Source: Candidatus Microgenomates bacterium
GTDB lineage: Bacteria; Patescibacteriota; Microgenomatia; UBA1406; HO2-37-13b
DNA: 64,000 nucleotides
Direction of reading: 5' to 3'
Assembly: GCA_025449735.1 (NCBI GenBank)
Contig: JANWIV010000002.1
Location: 213,020 to 277,019, forward strand
Part shown: positions 42,862 through 52,528 of the stretch, piece after piece
How positions within the stretch are numbered: position 1 is the stretch's first letter
How the letters are laid out: each line of letters starts with the position of its first letter
Position numbers and translations under genes: made by a program
The notes under the pieces: model-generated
Told to the model about the DNA's origin: nothing
Databases searched by the model: none
What the model saw: only the letters and a program-made list of their open reading frames with translations

Positions 42862-44502
42862 ATGAAAGAAGAAACAACGGGGGTAATATTAGTGGTGCTG
42901 GATGGATACGGCATAGCCCCAGTGACTCCTGGGAATGCGATTTCGCTCGCCAAAACAAGCAATATTCCCTTTTACGAGCGCGATTTTCCTCACACGCAAT
43001 TATTGGCTTCAGGGGAAGCGGTGGGACTACCAGCAAAAGAAGTTGGTTCTACTGAGGTCGGTCATATCCATTTGGGAGCGGGGCGTATCGTCTATCAGAG
43101 CTTGCCAAGGATTAACATGTCTATTGCCGACGGTACCTTTTATAACAATAAGGCCTTTGTTGATGCGGTTGCTTTTGCACAAAAAAATAATTCTAAGCTC
43201 CATATTTTGGGTTTGCTCGGAAATGGTATCGTCCATGCTTCAACCGAACATCTTCATGCTTTACTCAATCTATGCAAGGAACAAAAATTTAATAATGTTT
43301 TCATCCATTTGATAACCGATGGGCGAGATTCACCTCCAAAAGCAAGCGAGGTCTATGTAAACGCACTTCTTGAAAAGATGCAACAGCTTGAGCTTGGCAA
43401 AATTGCCTCAATTATGGGTCGATATTATGCAATGGATAGAGACTTAAGGTGGGAGCGTGTCGAGGCGGCATATCGCTGCCTGACTCGAGGCGAGGGGGAG
43501 ACGGCAACAACTCCTCAGGAGGCAATCAAGAATTCCTATGAAAAGCAATTGTTTGACGAATTTATCAAACCAACCAATATTGCTGAGAACGGCAGTCCCA
43601 TCGCTATAATTGAAGCAAATGACGCCGTTATTTTTTATAATTATCGGATTGATAGGCCACGAGAATTGACCAAGGCATTCGTTCTACAGGATTTTGAACG
43701 GGACGCTAATATTATTACCTATGACCCCTATGCCACTAAATATTACCAAAAGCATGAGAGAGACGCGAAAGTACTTGGCAAGCCATTTGAGCGTGGACCA
43801 AAAATAAATGATATTTTTTTTGTCACCATGACCGAGTATCAAAAAGACCTTCCGGTGTCAGTTGCATTTCCGCCACCTCAAATCACGCTGCCACTTTCTG
43901 AGGTCATTGCTAATGCCCATTTGCTACAATTAAAGATTGCTGAAAGTGAGAAAGAACGTTTTGTCACGTTTTATTTTAATGGTCTTCGTGAACAGCCTTT
44001 TGAAGGTGAGGATCAATTGATTGAGCCCTCACCAAAGGTGCCGACCTACGATCAAATGCCAGAAATGTCTAGTGAGAGGATTGCCAAAGTATGCATTGAT
44101 AATATTAAGCAAAAAAAATACGCCTTTATTCTAATTAATTTTGCCAATACTGATATGGTTGGGCACACCGGCAATTTGAAAGCGGGTATAAAGGCAGTTG
44201 AGTCGGTAGACAAATACGTGCCACAAATCGTTGATGAGGCTCTTAAGCAGCACTACACGGTGTTTATTACTGCCGACCATGGCAATGTTGAGGAAATGAT
44301 TGATCTGAAGACTGGTGGGGTCTCAACTGAACACACCGATAATCCAGTGCCCTTTATTGCAATTTCCAATGCACTTCGCGGTCGACCAGTGACACTGCAA
44401 CCTGGAATACTTTGCGACATAACCGTCACGATATTAAATCAACTAGGAATCACCAAACCCGATATGATGACCGGTCGAAATTTGCTAGAAGAAATAGAAT
44501 AA
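42862..44502 (+). CDS. gpmI: 2,3-bisphosphoglycerate-independent phosphoglycerate mutase
   Basis: Metal-dependent mutase of the alkaline-phosphatase superfamily, 546 residues. Visible: VLVVLDGYGIAP (metal Asp14), LITDGRDSPPKAS, and TADHGNVEEM near the C-terminus. The nucleophile motif, normally GNSEVGH, is GSTEVGH here, placing Thr64 where the phospho-accepting Ser usually is. It directly follows eno, giving the consecutive steps 3PG to 2PG to PEP. Confidence 0.94.
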   Translation: MKEETTGVILVVLDGYGIAPVTPGNAISLAKTSNIPFYERDFPHTQLLASGEAVGLPAKEVGSTEVGHIHLGAGRIVYQSLPRINMSIADGTFYNNKAFVDAVAFAQKNNSKLHILGLLGNGIVHASTEHLHALLNLCKEQKFNNVFIHLITDGRDSPPKASEVYVNALLEKMQQLELGKIASIMGRYYAMDRDLRWERVEAAYRCLTRGEGETATTPQEAIKNSYEKQLFDEFIKPTNIAENGSPIAIIEANDAVIFYNYRIDRPRELTKAFVLQDFERDANIITYDPYATKYYQKHERDAKVLGKPFERGPKINDIFFVTMTEYQKDLPVSVAFPPPQITLPLSEVIANAHLLQLKIAESEKERFVTFYFNGLREQPFEGEDQLIEPSPKVPTYDQMPEMSSERIAKVCIDNIKQKKYAFILINFANTDMVGHTGNLKAGIKAVESVDKYVPQIVDEALKQHYTVFITADHGNVEEMIDLKTGGVSTEHTDNPVPFIAISNALRGRPVTLQPGILCDITVTILNQLGITKPDMMTGRNLLEEIE

Positions 44503-44537
44503 GGTGCTAGTTACCCAATTCATTAATTAATCTACGT

Positions 44538-44632
44538 GTCATTCTGGGGAGAGAAACGACTCCAGAATCTATTAGGAATAAGACTCTGGACCCGCCGTCG
44601 TCAAAGCTATGACGGGCAAGCAAGCCAGAGTG
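44538..44632. repeat. CATTCTGG…CCAGAATCT dispersed repeat with nested palindromes
   Basis: ATTCTGG (about 44541) pairs with CCAGAAT around a short loop, followed by CTCTGGAC…GCCAGAGT arms enclosing CCGTCGTCAAAGCTATGACGG. It is related to the copy at 14751. It lies between the convergent gpmI and PfkB genes and may double as a bidirectional terminator. Confidence 0.65.
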
Positions 44633-44641
44633 ACTGGGAGT

Positions 44642-45544
44642 CTAATTAGCCCCTATTTTTTTTAGAATCTTGCCGGCATATTCTGTGCCAGCCTCCATGG
44701 CGACTTGAATATTCTTATTTCTAAGATATGAGGCGAGGAAGCCGGCCGTATAACCATCTCCGGCTCCGGTCGCATCCTCAATTGATTGCACGGCTGGTGC
44801 TTTATCAAAGTAGACTCTGCCTTCATGATAGGCATAAGAGCCATCAGCGCCATCGGTGATCACTAGCAACTTATTTTGGTATTTCACCTCGAAAGAGACG
44901 TCCTTTTTGAGATTTAAAGTACCTTTTTTTCCAATTAATTCTGAAAATTCATGTTTGTTGACGATTAAGCAATCAGCAAGACCAGCCAATTGAAGCGCTT
45001 TTGTACGATTGCCACGAGCATCATCGACTCCCAGATTAAGGATAATAAATTTACCCGAATCACGAAACAACTTGAGAAAACGAATTTTCTCGTCAGGGTC
45101 AATGCCTGGGGTGTGGCCCATGTAGATAGTACTACACTTTTGCATGTTGGCTTCTTGAAGCGGAGAGAAGCCAAAAGATTGTTTTGGCGTCGGATAGTGG
45201 ATTATTGAGCGTTCTCCTTTGGGTGAAAGCAGAATAGTAGAGATATTAATATAGCCACGTTCGAAAATAATAAACTCAGAGGAAATACGCTTATTAATCA
45301 ACTTTTGAAGCGCGATTTGCTTAAAGACATTCTCGCCAACGGTCGCGGCCACTGCACAATTGAAGCCAAGATTGGAGAGACCAATAGCAACATTAGCCGC
45401 CCCACCGCCCAGGCCCTCATGAAACTGTTCAGCCACATATTTGCCTCCAATGGCGAGAGTAAAACGATCCTTTTCCATGGCCAGGCTTTTGCCTTTAAAA
45501 TAAAGGTCAATAGTGATGTCGCCAATGGTCAAAACTTCATGCAT
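44642..45544 (-). CDS. PfkB-family sugar kinase
   Basis: 300 residues. N-terminal GDITIDLYF and GGGAANVAIGLSNLG substrate-binding motifs; C-terminal DATGAGDGYTAGF with the catalytic Asp and the anion hole. This is the ribokinase/adenosine kinase superfamily. The substrate cannot be read from the sequence; a sugar or nucleoside is likely. On the minus strand TTGACA (45581-45576), 18 bp and TACAGT (45557-45552) lie 7 nt before the ATG, again a leaderless arrangement. It is divergent from the gene at 45635. Confidence 0.88.
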   Translation of the reverse strand: MHEVLTIGDITIDLYFKGKSLAMEKDRFTLAIGGKYVAEQFHEGLGGGAANVAIGLSNLGFNCAVAATVGENVFKQIALQKLINKRISSEFIIFERGYINISTILLSPKGERSIIHYPTPKQSFGFSPLQEANMQKCSTIYMGHTPGIDPDEKIRFLKLFRDSGKFIILNLGVDDARGNRTKALQLAGLADCLIVNKHEFSELIGKKGTLNLKKDVSFEVKYQNKLLVITDGADGSYAYHEGRVYFDKAPAVQSIEDATGAGDGYTAGFLASYLRNKNIQVAMEAGTEYAGKILKKIGAN

Positions 45545-45599
45545 AGCTATAACTGTAACATTGTAGTGCGAACAATGTCAAATAGGGATTTCTTCGGTA

Positions 45600-45628
45600 T
45601 TGACAAATTTTTGTAGTTGTATTATTCT
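45600..45628 (+). promoter_or_regulatory. leaderless-type promoter
   Basis: TTGACA (45600-45605), 17 bp, TATTCT (45623-45628), 6 nt, ATG at 45635. This favours 45635 over an in-frame TTG at 45617 lying inside the promoter. Confidence 0.85.
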
Positions 45629-45634
45629 GCTGCT

Positions 45635-46204
45635 ATGCCAATGTCAATCCTAGAAAGACCCCCTGTATTAGCGAGAAGCGAACGATATATGTTTGAAGAT
45701 CGTTTACCAAGACTGAAGGAGGAGATTTCACTGAGAGTTGGACAAAGAGGGATTGATATTCTTAACCTAATATTAAGTCGAAAATCAACAATGAGTACTA
45801 ATCAGGAAATATCTTTTGGGGATCATGGACATTCGTCTATATCTGATCGAACTGCTACAGATGCATTGGCTCTTTTTGAAACACGGCAATCAGCTGAAGA
45901 CACAGCGATTAGAGTGCGCCTATACATACCTCATGAAGAATCTGACTTGCAATTAGACCGGGTAATTGTGCGAGCCGACCATGGTCATAGTAAATCAAAA
46001 AATTGGGTTAATTTAGAGCTTATTGGAAAAGAAAAATGGAATTTGTCAGCGCAATTATTTCGTGATTCACAAAATATATCTGGAAGAGGTGCTTATTCAC
46101 CAGCTACTAACCAAGCATTGACCGATTTTTACATGGAGATTGAGAACTACCTTGATCAACAATCAAATCAACAATCAGACCTTGATGTCGCAACTTCAGT
46201 TTAG
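45635..46204 (+). CDS. orphan protein, 189 residues
   Basis: Starts MPMSILERPP. Soluble, charged, no family recognised. The middle contains two similar strands with FGDHGHSS and RADHGHSKS, a repeated DHGHS motif that could bind metal, and the C-terminus is Gln/Asp-rich. Its promoter style matches the accessory orphans at 23160-26156. It ends 3 bp from the convergent rsmI gene. Confidence 0.75.
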   Translation: MPMSILERPPVLARSERYMFEDRLPRLKEEISLRVGQRGIDILNLILSRKSTMSTNQEISFGDHGHSSISDRTATDALALFETRQSAEDTAIRVRLYIPHEESDLQLDRVIVRADHGHSKSKNWVNLELIGKEKWNLSAQLFRDSQNISGRGAYSPATNQALTDFYMEIENYLDQQSNQQSDLDVATSV

Positions 46205-46207
46205 TTT

Positions 46208-46897
46208 CTAATTATTCTTAATCACAATAGTAAGTTCACCTTTATAGGCTTTATCCTTGAGTTCATTAGCCTTACCACGAAGCACTTCTTCAAATTTCTT
46301 GCTCATTTCACGGCAAATGGCAATATCAGCCTGAGGGAGAATTTCGGAAAGAATTGCTAGCGTCGCATTAATTCGGTGTGGCGACTCGTAAAAAATGATT
46401 GTAGGATTTAGTTGTTTTGATTTAATACTTCTCAATTGATTAAATATTTGAACAATCATTGATTTTTTCTTTGGTAAAAATCCCAAGAAAAGCAATTGAT
46501 CAGTGGGAGAACCAGACAATAACGCCGCCGTCGCAAAGGCAGTCGGCCCTGGTATGACAGTATAGGCGATCTCGTGTTCAGACAAATACTTGATAAGCTG
46601 GCCACCGGGATCAGAAATCCCTGGCAATCCTGACTCAGAGACCAGGCTGATTGATTTACCTTCCTTTAACCACTCAATCACGATTGGCATCATCATAAAT
46701 TCATTCTCCGCATGATAGTGGACTATTTTTTGGTTTTTGATAGGGGAGAGGTTGAATTGAGCAGCAGCGCGGGAATAATAAGAATCAAAAGTACGAGTAT
46801 CCTCAGTAAGGATAATTTCAGAATTACATAGTGTTTTTATTGCGCGTAATGAGGTGTCCTCGAGATTGCCTATTGAGGTGCCGACGATATATAGCAT
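46208..46897 (-). CDS. rsmI: 16S rRNA (cytidine-1402-2'-O)-methyltransferase
   Basis: 229 residues, SAM-dependent enzyme of the tetrapyrrole-methylase fold. Signatures: LYIVGTSIGNLEDTSLRA at the N-terminus, LTEDTR, SLVSESGLPGISDPGG and FYESPHRI…CREMSKKFEE. It methylates the ribose of C1402 in the decoding centre. It is slightly shorter than the usual 280 residues, lacking the C-terminal extension. Hairpin text follows its start region at 46913-46945. Confidence 0.95.
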   Translation of the reverse strand: MLYIVGTSIGNLEDTSLRAIKTLCNSEIILTEDTRTFDSYYSRAAAQFNLSPIKNQKIVHYHAENEFMMMPIVIEWLKEGKSISLVSESGLPGISDPGGQLIKYLSEHEIAYTVIPGPTAFATAALLSGSPTDQLLFLGFLPKKKSMIVQIFNQLRSIKSKQLNPTIIFYESPHRINATLAILSEILPQADIAICREMSKKFEEVLRGKANELKDKAYKGELTIVIKNN

Positions 46898-46912
46898 ATA
46901 ACATTAAACATG

Positions 46913-46945
46913 CCTGCCCTCCGTAGTTTTAACGAAGGGGGGAAA
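46913..46945 (-). repeat. CTTCGTTAAAACTACGG-type dispersed palindromic repeat
   Basis: CCCTCCGT…ACGAAGGG form a hairpin between the DedA and rsmI genes. On the minus strand the text CCTTCGTTAAAACTACGGAGG is nearly identical to 31631-31651. Confidence 0.6.
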
Positions 46946-46968
46946 CTTGAAACATTTCTCAATTAAAA

Positions 46969-47598
46969 TTAAGAAGATTTAAACCGAGTTCGAACAAACT
47001 TCCATATCTTATCTCGATTATCTTTCTCCTTTAATATATGGTATGTCTGGGGAAGGATTGAGAGGATGACAATAAGACCGATTATAGGTAATAAATACTT
47101 GTCAACATTGGGAATTGACTCGCCTAAAACATAGCCGAGCATAGTCAATCCGACCGACCAAATAAAGCCGCCCACAACATTATAGCTGATGAATGTCTTG
47201 TATTCCATCTTCCCAATACCAGCCACTATCGGAGCAAAGGTTCGTACTGCTGGCATAAAACGAGCTAAAATGATTGTTTTTTTGCCATGGATTTCGTAGA
47301 ATTTTTCCGCTTTTATGAGGTGATCCTTATGGAAAAAGACTGAATTATCGCGATTAAATAGTCGACGACCGACTTTGTGTCCAAACCAATAGCCGACTGA
47401 GTCCCCAGCGACGGCACAGAGGAAACAGCCAATGGTTAAGGGAACTATTTGAAATATGCCTTGTGAGGCTAGGAAACCAGCAGTGAACAAAAGGCTATCA
47501 CCAGGTAAAAAAAAACCAAAAAAAAGTCCAGATTCAGCAAAAACAATTGCAAAAATGCCAAAAATTCCGATAGTGGGTAAAAGCTCAGTAAATTCCAT
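46969..47598 (-). CDS. DedA/VTT-family membrane protein
   Basis: 209 residues with about five hydrophobic segments. DedA hallmarks are visible: FGFFLPGDSLLFTAGFLAS, the AGDSVGYWFGHKVG stretch, and the loop RFMPAVRTFAPIVAGIGKM with the conserved Arg. Family members act in membrane homeostasis, and several are lipid or polyprenyl-phosphate flippases. A C-terminal basic tail follows the last helix. Precise substrate unknown. Confidence 0.92.
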   Translation of the reverse strand: MEFTELLPTIGIFGIFAIVFAESGLFFGFFLPGDSLLFTAGFLASQGIFQIVPLTIGCFLCAVAGDSVGYWFGHKVGRRLFNRDNSVFFHKDHLIKAEKFYEIHGKKTIILARFMPAVRTFAPIVAGIGKMEYKTFISYNVVGGFIWSVGLTMLGYVLGESIPNVDKYLLPIIGLIVILSILPQTYHILKEKDNRDKIWKFVRTRFKSS

Positions 47599-47663
47599 AT
47601 ATTGATCTATAGCATTATAGCGAAAATAATTGTAAAATATACGGTCAGAATTTTTTTAAAGTC

Positions 47664-49652
47664 ATGTTTAAAATCGACTCCAATTACAAGCCAACAAAAG
47701 ATCAAGAAAATGCCATCAATTCTCTGTCAAAAGGATATTTATCAAGCAAAAAAGACCAGATTTTGCTCGGTGTGACGGGATCAGGAAAGACATTTACCAT
47801 TGCCAATGTAATCGCCAAAATTCAAAAACCAACCCTAGTGCTGGCACATAACAAGACCTTAGCTGGTCAACTTTACCAAGAAATGGCGGAGTTTTTTCCT
47901 TCATGCGCAGTTTCTTATTTCGTCTCCTATTATGATTATTATCAGCCTGAAGCCTACATTCCCTCAACTGATACCTATATTGAAAAAGAGGCCACCATCA
48001 ATGAGTTTATCGATAAACTACGCTTGCAAACGACGAGCAATATACTTTCCCACAGTGATGTGATTGTAGTCTCCTCTGTGTCATGTATCTATAATATTGG
48101 TTCGGCTTCGCAATTTGAGCATTTTTCGATTCCACTTAAGGTTGGTGAGAAACTCTCAAGAGCGACGTTAATGCAGAAACTAGTCTCATTGCGGTATGAA
48201 AGAGCTGAATTTGACTTTAAAAGAGGTACATTTAGGGTTCGTGGCAATACTCTTGATATCTATCCTGCTTCTGAGGATTATGGCGTTCGAGTGCGAATTG
48301 AAGACGATTTAATTGAAAGAATAACCATTATTGATGTGTTGACTGGAAAAATAACCAAAGAAGTTACGGAGATTTTCATTTATTCAACTAAGCACTATTT
48401 GGTTGAAGAAAAGGATTTCGTCAGTGCTAGGGCGGCGATTCAAGAGGACCTAGAGAAAGAAGTGATGGCGCTGCGCAAGAGGGGTAAAAATTTCGAAGCT
48501 GAAAGACTTAACAAAAGAGTCACATTTGATCTCGAAATGATGCAGGAGGTAGGCTATGTCAATGGAATTGAGAATTATTCGCGATATTTTGATGGTCGAG
48601 CAATTGGAGAGGCGCCAAATAGCTTGCTTGATTATTTTCATTATCGATTTGGCAACGAATGGTTGATGGTGATTGATGAAAGTCATATGACTATCCCTCA
48701 ACTTAATGGAATGTACAATGGGGACCAGGCGCGCAAGGAGGTGCTTGTAGACAATGGTTTTCGATTAAAGAGTGCTTTTGACAACCGACCGCTTAAATTC
48801 AGTGAATTTTTAATAAAAAAGCCCTCTACAATTTACGTCTCGGCCACTCCTGGCAAATGGGAGCTGTCGCATAAGGACTCTCCAATTGTCGAACAATTAG
48901 TGAGGCCAACTGGAATTGTTGATCCCAATATTGAAATTAAACCTTCTGAGTCAGAGGTAATTGATGTTGTCTCCGAGATTGAAAAAACGGTCAAGCAGGG
49001 CGGCCGAGTGCTCGTCTCGACTATTACCAAGCGTATTGCTGAGGATTTGACTTTGTATCTCAAGGAAAAGAATATTCGTGCCGAGTACCTCCATGCCGAT
49101 GTTAAAACACTTGAGCGAAGCAGTATACTAAAAAAATTAAGACTGCATGAATTTGACGTTTTAGTAGGTATTAATCTATTGAGAGAAGGTCTAGATCTAC
49201 CTGAAGTGCAATTGGTGGCGATCCTTGATGCTGATAAGGAAGGATTTTTGAGAAATAAGACATCACTCATTCAGACCATGGGACGAGCGGCGAGAAATAT
49301 TCAAGGTAGAGTGATTCTTTATGCTAATCGTGAAACTGATTCGATAAAGGAAGCGGTACTTGAGGTTAAAAGACGACGCCAGTATCAACTTGGATATAAT
49401 AAAAAACACCACCTAACTCCCCAAAATATTATCAAAGGAGTCCGTGATGGCCTTGTTGATGAAGCATCGCAGGACATGGACCTGCTTTCATCAGAGCAGA
49501 CACTGCCTGAATTTGATTCGCTAACTCCATATGATAAGAAAAAACTCGAAAAGAAGCTCAATGCCGAAATGAAACTCGCCGCGAAGCAATTACAATTTGA
49601 ACGAGCAATTTTATTGCGTGACAAACTCGACGAGCTAAAAAATTACCTATGA
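47664..49652 (+). CDS. uvrB: excinuclease ABC subunit B
   Basis: Damage-verification helicase of nucleotide excision repair, 662 residues. Helicase motif I is GVTGSGKTFT, the beta-hairpin is YYDYYQPEAYIPSTDTYIEK, then YVSATPGKWE, LDADKEGFLR and the motif VI QTMGRAARN. The C-terminal UVR helix pair (EKKLNAEMKLAAKQLQFERA) binds UvrC. It overlaps uvrA by 4 bp (ATGA). Confidence 0.97.
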   Translation: MFKIDSNYKPTKDQENAINSLSKGYLSSKKDQILLGVTGSGKTFTIANVIAKIQKPTLVLAHNKTLAGQLYQEMAEFFPSCAVSYFVSYYDYYQPEAYIPSTDTYIEKEATINEFIDKLRLQTTSNILSHSDVIVVSSVSCIYNIGSASQFEHFSIPLKVGEKLSRATLMQKLVSLRYERAEFDFKRGTFRVRGNTLDIYPASEDYGVRVRIEDDLIERITIIDVLTGKITKEVTEIFIYSTKHYLVEEKDFVSARAAIQEDLEKEVMALRKRGKNFEAERLNKRVTFDLEMMQEVGYVNGIENYSRYFDGRAIGEAPNSLLDYFHYRFGNEWLMVIDESHMTIPQLNGMYNGDQARKEVLVDNGFRLKSAFDNRPLKFSEFLIKKPSTIYVSATPGKWELSHKDSPIVEQLVRPTGIVDPNIEIKPSESEVIDVVSEIEKTVKQGGRVLVSTITKRIAEDLTLYLKEKNIRAEYLHADVKTLERSSILKKLRLHEFDVLVGINLLREGLDLPEVQLVAILDADKEGFLRNKTSLIQTMGRAARNIQGRVILYANRETDSIKEAVLEVKRRRQYQLGYNKKHHLTPQNIIKGVRDGLVDEASQDMDLLSSEQTLPEFDSLTPYDKKKLEKKLNAEMKLAAKQLQFERAILLRDKLDELKNYL

Positions 49653-52528
49653 ACTCAGAACAATTGATTATAAAAGGAGCTCGGGAGCATAATCTACAAA
49701 ATGTCAGTCTTACTCTGCCGAAGCAGAAATTAATTGTCTTTACCGGCGTCTCTGGTTCAGGTAAATCTTCACTCGCCTTCGATACCATTTATGCTGAGGG
49801 ACAGCGAAGGTATGTCGAGTCTCTTTCTGCTTATGCGCGGCAATTCTTAGGTATTATGAATAAACCTGATGTTGACTTCATATCAGGCCTATCGCCTTCG
49901 ATTTCAATTGATCAAAAAACGGTTTCGCGTAATCCTCGCTCAACTGTCGGCACTATTACTGAAATATATGATTATTTAAGGTTATTATTTTCTAAGGTCG
50001 CCACCTCTTATTGTCATACCTGCGGCGTAACCATTTCTCGATTGTCAATTGATGAGATAAGCCGCCATATGTTGATTTTGCTCGAAGCGGAGTTAAAAGA
50101 GCACAAATCAAAACCAATCGCCTTTACTATTCAAGCACCGATTGCGAGACAGAAAAAGGGGGAATTTGCCAGCCTTTTCCGGAACTTAGTCGCCAAGGGA
50201 TACAATCAAGCGACCGTCGATGGAAAAGAAATACTAATGAGTGATGATATTGCTCTCATTAAAACGAATAAGCATGATATTGACGTGCAAATCGAAACCT
50301 TTTCTTTAAATTATTCTCAGTTTAAGGACAGAATATTTAAGAGCAATTTGTCATCGCGATTATTTGAGTCAATCGAAGCGGCGGGGACATTGTCGGATGG
50401 GTTAATTTTGTTTAAGACTGCGAGCCAGAATCATTTGTTCTCCCAACATTTCGCTTGCCCTAATGGCCATCCATTCCTTACTGACATTGAGCCGCGTGTG
50501 TTTTCCTTCAATTCACCGCTTGGCGCTTGTCAGACTTGTAAGGGACTGGGAAAGATTGTTAGAATTGACATCTCCAAGATTTTAAATATGAATCTGACTA
50601 TCACTGAAGGTGCAATACTACCTTTCAATAAAATCTTATTTCACGATACATGGTTCTCTAGATTGTTTCATACTTTTTTGGTCGAAGAGGCGATAAATAC
50701 TAAACTACCTTTAAATGAAATGAACGAAAAAGAACTTCAGATTTTGCTACACGGCAATAAGCAAACTTATAAGGTAGTAGGCAAAAATCGCTTTGGTCGT
50801 GACACTTCAATCTATGAAAAATTTGATGGTGTCGTAGGGGAACTTGAGAAGAAATATGCCGAGGCCGAATCTGAATACGCTAGCGCTGAGATAGAAAGGT
50901 ATATGACTGACGTGGTTTGTACTGGTTGCGATGGCAAGAGGCTGCGCCCCGAAGTGTTGACGATAAAAATCGAAGGATTTAATATATACGAACTCAGTGA
51001 GCTTTCTGTGTCTGATTTATTAGTATTTATAAATGAGCTAACTAAAAAACTTGACAGTTTTAAATCAGAGATTGCTATGCCAATAGTGAGAGAAATTATT
51101 TCTCGATTAAATTTCCTGTCGGGAGTTGGCCTGGCCTATCTTAATCTCAATCGAGGTGCTGCAACTCTTTCGGGTGGTGAATCACAGCGTATTCGTCTTG
51201 CTTCTCAAATCGGCAGTGGCTTATCAGGAGTTATATATGTTCTCGACGAACCCTCAATTGGGCTTCATCCGACTGATGTATCGGCGCTACTTGATTCTTT
51301 AATCGCACTTAGAGATCTCGGTAATACCATTATTGTTGTTGAACATGATAGGGAAACAATCCTAAAAAGCGATTATATCGTCGATTTTGGTCCACTGGCC
51401 GGCAAATTTGGTGGCAAAATTACCTTTACTGGCAATATTACGCAGTTTAAGTCTTCTTCAACCTTGACAGCACAATATTTATTCAAGAAAAAAATGCTGC
51501 TATCGCCAATACAAACCAGTATTCCGACAGCCTCAGAGAAGTTGGAGCTCAAAGGTTGCAGACTTCATAATCTAAAAGGCATTGATGTTTCAATACCACT
51601 GCAACAATTAACTTGTATTACCGGCGTCTCTGGATCGGGTAAATCAAGCCTTGTAGTCGATACACTTTATCCGGCTCTAAAGTATTATCTTAACGGGAAT
51701 ATTTCAACCTCTTCTGATTATGATAACCTTACTGGTTATCAATATCTTGATCGCGTCTATGTGGTAGATCAAAGCTCAATCGGCAAAACACCAAGATCGA
51801 ATCCGGCGACTTATTTAGGAATTTTTGATACTATTCGTGATTTATTTGCCGATACTACTGATGCAAGGATGCGGGGTTATAAGAAAGGAAGATTTTCCTT
51901 TAATGTACGTGGTGGAAGATGTGAAAAATGCTTAGGTGCTGGCACGATCAAGATCGAAATGCAGTTTCTTTCTGATGTCTACGTAACTTGTGATGTCTGT
52001 TCTGGCAAGAGATATAATTCAGAGACACTTGAGGTTAAATTTAAGGGGATGACCATATTTGATGTCTTGCAGATGACGGTTGAGGAGGCACTATCATTTT
52101 TTGGTAGTCATCCAAAAATAGTCAACAAACTAAGCACCCTTTATGATGTCGGTTTATCCTACATCGAACTTGGTCAGCCGGCACCGACGCTTTCAGGAGG
52201 CGAAGCCCAAAGAATTAAACTGGCTAATGAGCTTTGCAAGCAACAATCAGATCGAACATTCTACATCCTTGATGAGCCAACCACGGGACTACACATGTAC
52301 GACGTCGAAAAACTTACTCAGGTATTCAAAAAATTAGTTAAGAGAGGCAATACTATTGTGGTAATTGAGCATAATATTGACATAATTGCTCATGCTGACT
52401 ATATAATTGATCTGGGTCCAGGTGGAGGAGACCAGGGAGGCAAAATTATTTACCAGGGCGACGTCGCTGGAATCCTAAAAGAAAAAAGCTCACTTACGGC
52501 CAAGTTTTTACAAAAGGAGTTACTATGA
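49649..52528 (+). CDS. uvrA: excinuclease ABC subunit A
   Basis: Damage-sensing ABC ATPase, 959 residues. Two cassettes: Walker A GVSGSGKSSLAFDT and GVSGSGKSSLVVDT; signatures LSGGESQRIRLASQ and LSGGEAQRIKLAN; Walker B VLDEPSIGLH and ILDEPTTGLH. Zinc modules: CPNGH…CQTCKGLG in the first half and CEKCLGAG…CDVCSGKR in the second. Translationally coupled to uvrB and to the following membrane-protein gene (4-bp overlap). Confidence 0.97.
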   Translation: MNSEQLIIKGAREHNLQNVSLTLPKQKLIVFTGVSGSGKSSLAFDTIYAEGQRRYVESLSAYARQFLGIMNKPDVDFISGLSPSISIDQKTVSRNPRSTVGTITEIYDYLRLLFSKVATSYCHTCGVTISRLSIDEISRHMLILLEAELKEHKSKPIAFTIQAPIARQKKGEFASLFRNLVAKGYNQATVDGKEILMSDDIALIKTNKHDIDVQIETFSLNYSQFKDRIFKSNLSSRLFESIEAAGTLSDGLILFKTASQNHLFSQHFACPNGHPFLTDIEPRVFSFNSPLGACQTCKGLGKIVRIDISKILNMNLTITEGAILPFNKILFHDTWFSRLFHTFLVEEAINTKLPLNEMNEKELQILLHGNKQTYKVVGKNRFGRDTSIYEKFDGVVGELEKKYAEAESEYASAEIERYMTDVVCTGCDGKRLRPEVLTIKIEGFNIYELSELSVSDLLVFINELTKKLDSFKSEIAMPIVREIISRLNFLSGVGLAYLNLNRGAATLSGGESQRIRLASQIGSGLSGVIYVLDEPSIGLHPTDVSALLDSLIALRDLGNTIIVVEHDRETILKSDYIVDFGPLAGKFGGKITFTGNITQFKSSSTLTAQYLFKKKMLLSPIQTSIPTASEKLELKGCRLHNLKGIDVSIPLQQLTCITGVSGSGKSSLVVDTLYPALKYYLNGNISTSSDYDNLTGYQYLDRVYVVDQSSIGKTPRSNPATYLGIFDTIRDLFADTTDARMRGYKKGRFSFNVRGGRCEKCLGAGTIKIEMQFLSDVYVTCDVCSGKRYNSETLEVKFKGMTIFDVLQMTVEEALSFFGSHPKIVNKLSTLYDVGLSYIELGQPAPTLSGGEAQRIKLANELCKQQSDRTFYILDEPTTGLHMYDVEKLTQVFKKLVKRGNTIVVIEHNIDIIAHADYIIDLGPGGGDQGGKIIYQGDVAGILKEKSSLTAKFLQKELL

